64,000 nt of DNA from Pardosa pseudoannulata. Taxonomy: Eukaryota > Arthropoda > Arachnida > Araneae > Lycosidae. The position numbers and the translations under genes are program-made. The notes under the pieces were generated by a model. The model was not told where the DNA came from. It ran no database searches and worked only from the letters and a program-made list of their open reading frames with translations. Below are positions 53,755-64,000 of this stretch, one piece after another (position 1 is the first letter of the stretch; each line of letters opens with the position of its first letter). The stretch covers positions 56,212,517-56,276,516 of the forward strand of contig CM063503.1 in NCBI GenBank assembly GCA_032207245.1. The letters are read 5' to 3'.

Positions 53755-54540
53755 GGGCTACAAATAAAGCTAAAATTATTTCTGTGTTTTGTACATTTTT
53801 TGTATTAGTTTTTTTAATGTAGTTTTTTAAACCCCCAAGGTGTGTGTGCGCGTGCTCAAAACAATGCTATAAAGATAGTGAAGAAATATTTTATCACGAG
53901 ATAAAACTTGCTGTAGGAGGAATGACAAATATGTGAAAATGATTTTGAACTTTATGTCCTTATGAGTAATAAACAGAAATATTTAATGAGTTTCGAGTCT
54001 CAAGGTAACAACTTAAACTATTAAATCTCTTATTATTCTGAGCTGCATAAACAATGTTTGAGATATAAAGAAATATACGTCAACTCACTCTGTAAATGTA
54101 ATGCTTGACCTTTTCCAACTTGTAGCTTTAATCAATTGTTAGGATTTTCACAGTCATTTAGTTAAACAACATTTTTGTTAAGTAGGAAAAATAATATTGA
54201 TGTGAGAGCCTGTTTGTTTTGCTTAAATACACTGTCAGATGAGACAAGCAAGATTAATTTAGGCTGTAAAAAACCTCTTTATCGCCCGTAAGTCTTTCTT
54301 TTCTTCGAAAGGTCTTTGACTTCCTTTTACCTGTTTGTTTAAAACAGTGTTATTGACATTTCCTTGGTATATTTGCTGTAAGTCACGTTTATGTGACTTT
54401 AGCAAGCATTTACTACGTATTAGGAATGAACTTTAATTGCTATGAAAGAAGTTGAAAAATCTATGATGTATAAATGAATCTAAATCTATCCAAATGTTTA
54501 TGCACAAAGGAGGAATGTGTTTTAACGTTTAACTCTTTAA
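53755..54540. other. AT-rich non-coding stretch
   Basis: No gene and no right terminal repeat for the preceding transposase fragment could be identified. Confidence 0.35.
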
Positions 54541-54544
54541 CAAG

Positions 54545-55310
54545 CAAAACTATTGATATATATTAACACACATGTAATTGTTTTGAATCAGGATATTTTA
54601 ATAGCTTTTTCACACATTAAAATTTTAAACACTAAAATAAAATATTTTTCTGTAATATACATTACTGGTAAGTCCTACTTATAGAATATTGGAGTTTGAG
54701 ACGTTTGGGTTGGGAGTTTGGACGTTTGTAATACACATGTAATGTTTTGGAATCAGGATACTTTAATAGCTTCTTCACACATTAAAATTCTAAACACTAA
54801 AATAAAATATTTTTCTGTAATATACATTATTGGTAAGTCCAACTTATAAAATATTGGAGTTTGGGACGTTTGGGATATTAATACACATGTAATTTTTTGG
54901 AATCAGGATACTTTAATAGCTTCTTCACACATTAAAATTCTAAACACTAAAATAAAATATTTTTCTGTAATATACATTATTGGTAAGTCCTGTTTATAGA
55001 AAATTGGAGTTTGAGACGTTTGGGATATTAATACACATGTAATTTTTTGAAATCAGAATACTTTAGTAGCTTGTTCACATATTAAAATTCTACACACTAA
55101 AATAAAATATTTTTCTGTAATATACATTACTGGTAAGTCCCTGTTTATAGAATATTGGAGTCTGGGACATTTGGGATATTAATACACATGTAATTTTTTG
55201 GAATCAGGATACTTTAGTAGCTTGTTCACACATTAAAATTCTAAACACTAAAATAAAAATTTTTTTTTGTAATATACATTGATAGGTCCTGCTTATAGAA
55301 TATTGGAGTT
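54545..55310. repeat. Tandem repeat, ~150-bp unit, 5 copies
   Basis: ACACATGTAAT recurs at 54568, 54733, 54883, 55033 and 55184 (spacings 165, 150, 150, 151). Units share AATCAGxATACTTTAxTAGCTT, ACACTAAAATAAAATATTTTTC and TTGGAGTTTGxGACGTTTGGG. The first interval carries a 15-bp extra block (a repeat of GGGAGTTTGGACGTTTG). Confidence 0.95.
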
Positions 55311-55735
55311 TTACTAAAACATGTTCATTTTTAAAATTAAATTATTTTTTCTTATAACTTTTGAACCTCTGCCCGTATATTTTTTATGCATATTATGAAT
55401 ATTGTCCTATTGTCTAACCAATACAATTTTAATAAAACTTAATATAAAAGAGGCTAAAAATCTAAAACAGTAATAAACTTTAAAAAATCATTTTAGAAAT
55501 ATTAAAAAAATTATATAATCTTAATTCCACAAAAAATAATAATTTAATGTATCATTAATATGTAAGGATAAACAATTAGTATTTTAAACTATACTTCTAA
55601 GACAATCTTTAGTTAAATTTTGTGTCCGGAATTTCCAAATATGGCCTAACTTTAAAAAATTATTTTGTTTTATTACATGGACATGGAGCAATGTATTTAA
55701 AACATAAAATTTGTACAATTCTTATAAAAAATAAA
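55311..55735. other. AT-rich non-coding stretch
   Basis: Nothing recognised. Confidence 0.35.
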
Positions 55736-56060
55736 ACTCTATTTACCAGCAAAATAACTTTTGAAATTTGTAATTTAGAAATTTTTTATACAAAATAGAA
55801 TATAATTATCATTTTACCTTTGTGAGCATTAATTATAGTAATAAGAGCGTTATATATTATTTCATAGCATGAAAGGTTTATTTTTTTAATTTTGTGTTTC
55901 AGATCAGTTTTAATTTTTTTTATATTTAAAAAACTCACACATATTTAAAGTTTGGTTTACAGACTACAATAGGTATATTGCTTCAGTTTGATACGAAAAT
56001 TTCGTTTTTAATATACATATTTCGATAAGTATCTCATAGTTAAGGAAAATTCATTACTTT
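55736..56060. repeat. Dispersed repeat family F, copy
   Basis: This aligns with 58805-59110: GCAAAATAACTTTTGAAATT, TTAGAAA, TTTGTGAGC, ATAGCATG/ACAGCATGGTAAA, GTTTGGTTTACAG / TTTTGGTTTGCAG and a downstream TTTCG/CACATTTC-type block keep the same order. Weaker copies lie at about 1180-1780 and 61.26-61.95 kb. It is old and non-coding, of unknown class. Confidence 0.7.
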
Positions 56061-56638
56061 TATTTTGTGTATAGCTTTTATATTATATTTTTTATGTTTT
56101 AAGTTATATTATTACTAACATACTACTTGAAACGACAAAGTTAAATAATGCTTTTAAATCTAGAGTGTTATTTATGAACTTGTAAAATATTTACTCTAAA
56201 AAGAGAACATTTTTTTTAATGATAAATTGAAAAAAAGGTTAGTATACTGAAGATTTTAATTCTAAAAGGTACTATGTTCACTTATTAGCAAAATAATTTA
56301 AAGTATTTCACAATTTCTAAAGGAGTCTGTACATGCTGAAGTGTATCTGCTTTAGTAGACCATTATATTTCTTTAAATAATTAATACAATTATAAAACGA
56401 TTCCATTAGTAACTTCCCTTTAATGGAGAAAAAGTTTCTATAGTCATGATTTTGTTTATACTTTTACAAAACATATGAACGCTATCACATAAATAAATCT
56501 GCCTTTTAGCTACGTTAACACCTTATTCCATGAACTTATATAAGAAAATCGGAAACTGGTTAGCAATCGAAAGTAACAGAAAAGTTAATAGAAAACTACA
56601 ATTTTGATATAACTTATGCACTCAAAATTTAGTTACCG
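56061..56638. other. AT-rich non-coding stretch
   Basis: Nothing recognised. Confidence 0.35.
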
Positions 56639-56642
56639 TTAA
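56639..56642. repeat. TTAA target duplication (left)
   Basis: TTAA before the terminal repeat of the second piggyBac-like MITE. Confidence 0.8.
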
Positions 56643-56975
56643 CACATTGTATGCGGGACACGTACTAGTACGTTTTCTGACGATTAATACTTGAGCGCGA
56701 GTCATGTACTAGTACGAATTAGCGTAACAACATGATTTGTTTGTGGGTACAAAAATAACGGTATATACCGAAAAACGAAGCCGAATGTTCTTGTCTACTA
56801 CATAGATTCTGGAAAAATTTAGACAAATAAAAACTAGTTTTTACATCAGTCGATGCGACTGATGTAAAATTAAATAATTTTCAATCTATTGAGATTTAAC
56901 TGAATAACTAAATTTACGCACAAAACGTCCGCTCCCAGTACAATTCCGCTGCGAAATGTACCCGCACACGTTGTG
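56643..56975. mobile_element. piggyBac-like MITE, copy 2, 333 bp
   Basis: The left end CACATTGTATGCGGG and the right end (minus strand) CACAACGTGTGCGGG are inverted repeats, flanked by TTAA. About 120 bp at the left and 115 bp at the right match the copy at 15372-15856, including the ACGTACTAGTACGT palindrome (56660-56673) and the GTACTAGTAC core again at 56706-56715. The interior differs from copy 1 and holds a perfect 14-bp-arm hairpin (56839-56852 / 56856-56869, TTTTACATCAGTCG, loop ATG). Non-autonomous. Confidence 0.82.
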
Positions 56976-56979
56976 TTAA
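56976..56979. repeat. TTAA target duplication (right)
   Basis: TTAA directly after the right terminal repeat. Confidence 0.8.
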
Positions 56980-57239
56980 TCAAAACATACTCGAGTTTTC
57001 GTGTTCACATACAGAAACACAAAATTCCAAATATGGTACTTTCGGTAGTTGGGAGGTCGAAAATGTTAGGAACAATCGAATTATCAATGTTGAATTCTTG
57101 GACAGCTACGATATTTCTCCTATACTAGAAATAAGAGAAAGTAAAAACTGTGAGACATAAGTCCGGAACAGGACTTTTCGATACCGCCGTTGGGACGCCA
57201 TATAATTAATTATTTAACTTGTCTCCTATGGGTGGTGAA
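56980..57239. other. Short non-coding spacer
   Basis: Nothing recognised. Confidence 0.35.
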
Positions 57240-57912
57240 ACAAGCAAGGGAATTTCCTTTCTTTTACTGGAGAAAAGGTATTTATTAGCTGTTCTAAAAA
57301 TGCTGAAATTTTGTTAAGTTTATTATAAATCTATCTTGCTTTTACTGATACTTTTTCTGCTAACTTTTACTGAATAAAAGGCAATTTCCGTTGTTTTACT
57401 GGGAAAAGATGTTTATTAGCTCTTCTATAAATGTTGAAATTTTATTAAATTTATTATAAATCTATCTTGCTTTTAGCTGATACTTTTTTCTGCAAACTTT
57501 TACTGAGTAAAATTAAATTTCCATTGTTTTACTGGGGCAAAGATGTTTATTAGCTCTTCTCAAATTCGTGAAATTTTGTTAACTTTATTATAAATTTATC
57601 TAACTTTTAGCCGATACTTTTTTCTGCTACCTTTTACTGAATAAAAGGCAATTTCCGTTGTTTTACTGGGGAAAAGGTGTTTATAAGCTCTTCCAAAAAC
57701 GTTGAAATTTTGTTAAGTTTATTATAAATCTATCTTGTTATATTTAGTCAATACTTTTTGCTGATACCTTTTACTGAATAAAAGGGAATTTTCGTTGTTT
57801 TAATGGGAAAAAAGATGTTTATTAGCTCTTCCAAAAATATTGAAATTTTGTTAAGTTTATTATAAATCTATCTTTTAGCCGATACTTTTTGCTGCTACCT
57901 CTTACTGAATAA
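57240..57912. repeat. Tandem repeat, ~134-bp unit, 5 copies
   Basis: TTTATTAGCTxTTC recurs at 57281, 57412, 57546, 57680 and 57818 (131-138 bp). Units share TTGTTTTACTGGGxxAAAG, GTTGAAATTTTGTTAAG, TTTATTATAAATCTATCTTG and GATACTTTTTxCTGCTA.CTTTTACTGAATAAAAGG. Confidence 0.95.
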
Positions 57913-58435
57913 TTTCTATAACCATGCATTATTTGTTCTTACTTTTTAATTTCTTGTAAATATTTAAGCTTCTTAGAAAATGTATAAGATCATATAAAAT
58001 CGAGAAATAATCAGTCTTAATAGATTATAAAAAATAATGTAGTACAGTTTTATACAATACAGTTTTCAGATGCCGTATTACGGTCTGAAATTTAATTTAG
58101 TATATAAGTATTAACCTACAACTTAAATAAAGGTGAACTCTAAATTAAATTCCCTAGATTGAACTAAAAATACAGAAATAAATTTAATATAAGAAGCTCA
58201 TAAACTCGTGAAAAATTGTAGAAAAGTAGAAGTAGAATAAAATTGCAATATATTAGTCATTGAAAATTACTTAAAGGTTCAATTGTTTAAATGGTATTAA
58301 TTCATTCTACAGACACTGCAACCGTATACACACAAAAATTAGGTTAATCTGTAAAGTAGTGATTTTTTGCATAATATAAAACGTGGTATAATGTATAATT
58401 TTAAACTCATCTATATTAATTGCTCTATAATTTTA
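57913..58435. other. AT-rich non-coding stretch
   Basis: Nothing recognised. Confidence 0.35.
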
Positions 58436-59110
58436 CTACAATCAACTAAGACTGATAATTTTATATTCTAGCAAGAGTTGAAATAGGTATTAAATACCTC
58501 CCAAGCTTTTATATAATTTACTAAGTATTCAGATTCATATGACCGGTCATAACATAGAAACTTTCATGATGCACTAAGGCTTCTTTAGGGACATAGTATT
58601 TTGCGAGCTGAAAAGTCTTCAATAGAACAGCTTATTTTGATCCGATATAAAATAAATAAGTCTGATCTGTTTAGAATAAATAATAAGGGTCTAACATTAT
58701 AAAAACTATTTAGTTTTGTTATATGAAGCAATAAATTTAAAGATAAACATAAACTATTTACACTAAACAAAAATAAAATATTTGCTTAACTAATAAATAT
58801 ATATTAACTTAACGGCAAAATAACTTTTGAAATTAGTAGATTAGAAACTGACTTTTTGTATTAAATAGAAGCTAATTATCTCTTTTTTGTGAGCTTTAGC
58901 TATATTGATGCGAACAGTACGTTTTGTTTGACAGCATGGTAAAGCCTAATTTTTTAAACATTTTCAATTTCTTAACAGTTTACATTTTTTCAACTTTAAA
59001 ATGCCAGATAATTCTGAAATTTTGGTTTGCAGAATAAAGCCGATATTTTACTTTAATTTGGTAAAAAATGTAGTTTCTACTATTCACATTTCAAAAGTTA
59101 TCTTGCGGGT
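58436..59110. repeat. Dispersed repeat family F, longest copy
   Basis: The left part (58436-58660) matches 17200-17345 and, through GGGACATAGTATTTTGCGAGCT, also 1187-1215. The right part (58805-59110) matches 55736-56060. This copy therefore links several partial copies into one family of at least ~650 bp. A 61-codon minus-strand frame (58585-58770) is not kept in other copies. Confidence 0.65.
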
Positions 59111-59132
59111 ATTTATTTGGTATATATATTTT

Positions 59133-60450
59133 TAAGTAATTATAAAAGTATACTTTTTATGTAATTATAAAGATCAAAGATATTACAGCGATTTGAAAAA
59201 TATAGCAACATATATTTTGTAAATATAAACTAATATTTAATAATATGTTCACGATCATGTTTACATCATTGACACAATGAAAAAATACTTAAGGGATGTA
59301 GGTGAATAGGTGGTACCACCACAAATGTATAATTCATATTATTGAATATAAAATATGCTTGCTTTATATCTTAGTATAATTTATTATAAAAATTATTCGG
59401 ACTTAGAAAATAGTATTTGATAACAATTGTTTCTTAAAACTATAAGCACACCTTTAAAATTTATGTTACACACAAAAAAAAATTAAATCAGTAATCAGTA
59501 TACAGTTTTTAAGTAATTATAAAAATGTACTTTTTTATGTTATTATAAAGATCAAAGATATTACAGCAGTTGTAAAAATATAGTAACATAGAAGTTGTAA
59601 ATATAAACCAATACTTAATAATATGTGCACGAGATTGCTTACATCATTGACACGATGGAAAAATTTAAGTCATGTAGCTGAATAGGTGGTACCACCACAA
59701 ATATATAATTCATATTATTGAATATAAAAATTGCTTGCTTTATATCATACTCAGTATAATTTATTATAAAAAATATTCGAACTTAGAAAATAGTATTTTA
59801 TAACAATTGTTTCTTAAAACTATAAGCATACGTTTAAAATTTATGTTTCACACAAAAAAAATTAAATCAGTAATCAGTATACAGATTTAAATAATTATTT
59901 CTGTATAATTCATATTATTGAATATAAAAATTGCTTGCTTTATATCTTACTCAGTATAATTTATTATAAAAAATATTCGGACTTAGAAAATAGTATTTGA
60001 TAATAATTGCTTCTTAAAACTATAAGCACACTTTTGAAATTTATGTTACACACAAAAAAATTAAATCAGTAATCAGTATACAAATTTAAGTAATTATAAA
60101 AATATACTTTTTTTATGTAATTATAAAGATCAAAGATATTACAGTGGTTGTAAAAATATAGCAACATAGAAGTTGTAAATATAAACTAATACTTAATAAT
60201 ATGTGCACGAGATTGCTTATATCAATGACACGATGTAAAAACTTAAGTCATGTTGCTGAATAGGTGGTACCACCACAAATGTATAATTCATATTATTGAA
60301 TATAAAAATTGCTTGCTTTATATCTTACTCAGTATAATTTCTTATAAAAAATATCCGAGCTTAGAAAATAGTATTTGGTAACAATTTTTCTTAAAGCTAT
60401 ATGCATACCTTTAAAATTTATGTTACACACAAAAAAAATTAAATCAGTAT
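59133..60450. repeat. Tandem repeat, ~376-bp unit, ~3.5 copies
   Basis: GGTGGTACCACC (a perfect 12-bp palindrome) marks copies at 59309, 59685 and 60263. The first spacing is 376 bp. The second (578) contains one full unit plus a 202-bp partial copy lacking the palindrome (about 59890-60090). Units share ATAAAGATCAAAGATATTACAG, TATAATTCATATTATTGAATATAAAA and ACTTAGAAAATAGTATTT. Confidence 0.93.
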
Positions 60451-61259
60451 TGTAAAAATAATTTCTGCTGAATATACTAATTAAACGTAATTATAATTTT
60501 AATGCAAACATTAATTAATTTTACACTCGACTAATTTTAAACAAAATTTTAATTTTTAATTTTAATACACACCTGAAAGTGTTCTGACATTTAATTTTAG
60601 GTGCTGAAAAACAATTCATCAAACATTTTGATAGCAAAAGTTTTCAGCAATAACAATATAATGCCGACACGGTGAAAAAGTATTTTGATTTAAATGATTG
60701 TGCATTCACGAAAACTTCCCTGATAACCAATCAAAATTATCTTTTTAAATTTGTTTACCACTTTCTAATTAATTTGTTTTTTATTTATCAGGACTGATGT
60801 AAAATGTTCCACGACTGTTGGGAGATATCGCTGAAAATCATTTTAATTTTGATTATTCAAATATTTTTCTTTAGAGGTAAGATTATTCATCTCTAAATTT
60901 CTGTTACCTTAGTTTACACAAATATTATTGTTTTGTTTGTGCCAAAGTGTTCAAGAAATAATTGAAAATATTATTGAAAGAAACTAATTTAAAATTTTGT
61001 TTAGATACATCCCATTTTCAAATTAATGATAAATAATATTTTTCTCCCACCTTTTATTTTGCAATATTCAATTCTTATTATTTAATTAATTATTTATTTT
61101 TAACATGAGTGTTCAGAAAAAATAAAATTTCCAATAAACAGCATTTAAAGTAAATCACGCTATGAATCGTTCCTTTACTTAAAAGTGGTTAGAGTTGTAG
61201 TTGACAGGGTTAGAGACCTAATAGTATGTTTATTAAATAACATAAAGATTATCCACCAA
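60451..61259. other. AT-rich non-coding stretch
   Basis: Nothing recognised. Confidence 0.35.
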
Positions 61260-61478
61260 ATAAACTGAAATATGTTTACTTGAAATACAACTTTAGAAAC
61301 ATGTATATTAGAAACTAAATTTTTACATCCAATTGAAGATAAATATCTTTTTCATTCTGGAAACCTAAAGCTTTAGACGGTATTTAATATTTAAAATTTT
61401 TTTAATTGAAAACTGCTTAGAAATCCAAAATTATAAAAACATCCTATCTCATTCCATGGAATACAATGTATCGCTTGT

Positions 61479-61543
<65 letters not shown>

Positions 61544-61750
61544 ATAATATGTTTTGAAACATGTGTATTAGAAACTAAATTTTTACATCAAATTGAAGAC
61601 AAATATCTTATTCATTCTGGAAACCTAAAGCTTTAAAGAGTATTTAATATTTAAAAAATTTAAAAAAATTAAAAACGGCTTAGAAATTCAAAATTATAAA
61701 AATTGTCTTTCTCATTCTATGAAATACAATATATCGCTTGTATTAATATA
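61260..61750. repeat. Tandem duplication, ~200-bp unit separated by a microsatellite
   Basis: GAAACATGTxTATTAGAAACTAAATTTTTACATC starts copies at 61297 and 61556 (259 bp apart). Shared blocks include CATTCTGGAAACCTAAAGCTTTA and GAATACAATxTATCGCTTGTA. The (AT)n tract (61485-61540) lies between copies and is framed by TTGTAATAATAT and TGTAATAATATG, indicating growth from a TAATAT sequence. The unit is weakly related to dispersed family F. Confidence 0.88.
61485..61540. repeat. (AT)n microsatellite
   Basis: About 56 bp of AT dinucleotide inside the duplication. Confidence 0.97.
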
Positions 61751-61789
61751 ACAAGCTTTCACCGAGTAAAAAAGATTATTATCTTCTCA

Positions 61790-61950
61790 TTAATATAAAA
61801 AAATAGTTTCCAATTTTTATATTTCAAGAGTTATTTTGAAGGCAAGTGTACTTCTATTTCTTTATTTGATATATGTTTGTTATGTTATTAAAATGTATTG
61901 CTTCATATAACAAATCGAAATAGTTTTATAAACTTAAACCCTTTGTGATG
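61790..61950. repeat. Fragment of dispersed family F
   Basis: GGCAAGTGTACTTCTATTTCTTTATTTGATATATGTTTGTTATGTT...CATATAACAAATCGAAATAGTTTTATAAACTTA resembles 1658-1757 in order and spacing. Confidence 0.5.
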
Positions 61951-62639
61951 ACCCCATGGTCATCATAGCCCAGATCCTTCTAGAATTTATTCAACATGGT
62001 TCGCTATCAAAGGTGGCTTCACAACCCATGTGATCCATTCCCCCAATTTTGCTAAATCACAGGGAAAAAGGGGGAAGGTAAACGAACAAGATCTTTTATA
62101 TAGCACAAGAAAAATTCACACGATGTTAAATAGGTCAATGCATGGTAAAAGATGTACATCTTTTCCGGAAAATAACTCAATTCAAAGATGAGTTAATTGT
62201 TATTACTACTGCTATTATAAAAAAAAGCTTGAATTCGAGGTTTGTGTAGTCTGTATTCATCTTATTTTTTTTATTATAACATTTTGAAACTCCAAGAGCT
62301 TTATGAATAACCTTGTATATCTTACCTTAAACCGAAGTAATGGATAGAAATGAGTAAAACGAAAATGAATCTGAAACAACTTCGTATATTACAGTCTGTC
62401 CACAGTAATGATGACTGTTATTTTAAACATAATATGATGTCATTTAAAAAAAGAGAAATTCGTGACTTATTTGGTATCTTCCGTAAACACAGTACTCCAA
62501 CTTAAAGTTTTATAATATATCTAACTTTTCATCATGATTTCGATCGATGACCTACAACAAAACAAAGTTTTTGAGAGCAGATCGAAAATTAATAAAATAT
62601 CATTGTAAAAGACATATTTATAAATAATAGCAGATAAAG
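61951..62639. other. Non-coding stretch with a GC-richer patch
   Basis: 61945-62090 is less AT-rich and contains a small hairpin (GATGACC-CCAT-GGTCATC, 61948-61965). No family was recognised. Confidence 0.35.
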
Positions 62640-62850
62640 AAAAATCTGAGAAATTTTTTATAGTATTACCATTTATATTCGCTGAAAAAGAAAACTCGTT
62701 CCGAGAAAATATAAAAATTCTTCAAACTATATTTTAACTGTCCCTAAAAACAGACCACAGACATTCATTGGTTAAAATATCTTGAAAAATCATGTAGTTT
62801 TTATAAAACTATTTTTGTGAATCTTAAAAACCTTTCTTGCCCATTAATTC
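62640..62850. repeat. Dispersed repeat copy, partner at 22.09 kb
   Basis: ACCATTTATATTCGCTGAAAAAG, CTTCAAACTATATTTTAACTG, CATTGGTTAAAAT and TTATAAAACTATTTTTGTGAATCTTAAAAA align in order with 22110-22290. Confidence 0.6.
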
Positions 62851-64000
62851 TCAGTTAATTCTCCTAATTTTGCTGAATCATTGTTTAAAATCTATTTTGT
62901 ACACATTCGTAAATTTTTTTGTTGATTAATCGAATAGTAAATACACAGAAAACGTTTATGTCTGCACGTCGAATTTTTTTACGTGCATATTAGAAGACTG
63001 GGATAAAAAGTTTGTAAGAATCTGAGAAAAAATAAGAGTAAAATCTAATAATTTTATGTAACGCTTTGTAACTTGCTTATTAATTAGCATGCATAAATAT
63101 GCAATAAATATGCAATAGAAGGAAAATAAATACTTACAGTAGGGAGTTCTTTAGTAGTAGGAAAAGAACTTTTCTTTAGTAAATCAGAGAACAACGTATA
63201 AAAGGCAGATATAAAATTTTTACTAGAACCTTTTATATGTTGGTCTCTCTGTTTTACTATTCCTACATAAAACTTTCTAGTTTGTTTTAAAACGTTTCAT
63301 TTCTCGAAACAAAAGTTTTCTTCCCTGATATGAACATACATTTCTTTTCTTTTCATTATCTTTCTTGATGTACTTTGAAATGTTTTACGTTACGCAGACA
63401 CACACATATACTCTTCTGAATATTACTTTCTCTTTCCGGTACAAATATTATATTTTTTACTTTTTAAAAAATGTTTGGAAAACGCAAAATTTGTTACAGT
63501 ACACAATAACTAAATGACAATCCTAGCACATTTACAGGAAAAATCTTTACATTTCTCTCAACGTCAAAATGTTGGTACAGTAATAACATAAAATATGTTC
63601 AATTAGAAAATATAATATAATTTTTTTATTTTTATTGAACATTTTTTGTAGGTTTCTGATTTTGATTAAAATCTTTCTGTAGATTTGTAACTCAGTAAAT
63701 AATTAAAAGTAAAGAATAATTTTGACGTCAAACTAAAGAATAGATTGTTTAATCAGTTGTGTGATTAATGTCCTACAGAATGCTTCATTTTCATTTTTAT
63801 ATTTAATTGTGGTGTCATATAGATTTCCGGAGATTTTTTTTAGTATCACTGTTCGCTGGTTAAATTAGGTTATTCCTCTCCAAATTCCGTCATCTGTAGG
63901 GTAAAACTAATTTTTTGAACGTTTAAGCTACATTGTTCATGATGAATAAAGTCGGTTTGATTCCTTAGTGCGATATTCTCTGAAAGGGTATAGATTTTTC
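62851..64000. other. AT-rich non-coding stretch to window end
   Basis: No gene, repeat or RNA is recognised. Confidence 0.35.

Noticed and set aside
58585..58770. 61-codon minus-strand frame
   Set aside because: It lies within dispersed family F and is not preserved in the other copies.

Overview
This window looks like gene-poor, very AT-rich DNA from an animal genome. Its repeats suggest an arthropod, and most likely a spider: Tc1-, mariner- and hAT-type DNA transposons, tRNA-headed SINEs whose tail ends in an AACCAAACCAAAC-like motif, and very long (AT)n microsatellites. The taxon is an inference from repeat style, not from a diagnostic gene. I found no host protein-coding gene, rRNA or functional tRNA, and nothing prokaryotic (no operons, CRISPR or phage). 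Every long open reading frame is explained by (AT)n runs read as Tyr-Ile, by satellite DNA, or by transposon debris, apart from a few unrecognised short frames.

Layout. 1-890: 215-bp tandem repeat. 2.0-3.05 kb: diverged duplication. 3.26-3.36 kb: two hairpins. 4.0-8.1 kb: a second duplication whose copies both run into microsatellites, with a broken Tc1 element (one nonsense codon, 3' end replaced by a microsatellite) and a decayed mariner between them. 8.7-10.8 kb: 1-kb direct duplication. 12.4-14.3 kb: degenerate tandem repeats holding a SINE with a perfect 12-bp target duplication. 15.37-15.86 kb: piggyBac-like MITE in TTAA (second copy at 56.6 kb). 17.39-18.17 kb: SINE split by a solo-LTR-like insert. 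18.3 kb: 50-bp near-perfect palindrome. 19.8-25.4 kb: LTR-like units with TG...CA-type ends embedded in (AT)n tracts. 26.3-28.0 kb: 272-bp satellite. 28.3-29.46 kb: inverted SINE pair, one member carrying a nested insertion; both of its insertion events have intact target duplications. 30.5-31.0 kb: 490-bp AT microsatellite. 32.9-33.8 and 36.1-36.8 kb: two hAT MITEs with perfect 8-bp duplications, the first inside a second SINE family. 39.87-49.29 kb: 9.4-kb satellite array of about 272-bp monomers arranged as 545-bp dimers. 49.9-53.1 kb: more LTR-like units in AT tracts and a second-family SINE. 53.4-53.75 kb: broken transposase 3' end. 54.5-61.75 kb: five further tandem or dispersed repeat families.

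There are no genes to work together. The window records repeat turnover: satellites expanding by unequal exchange, microsatellites arising inside other repeats, and nested insertions whose order can be read from their target duplications. All coordinates of diverged repeats are by-eye estimates, usually good to 5-20 bp.
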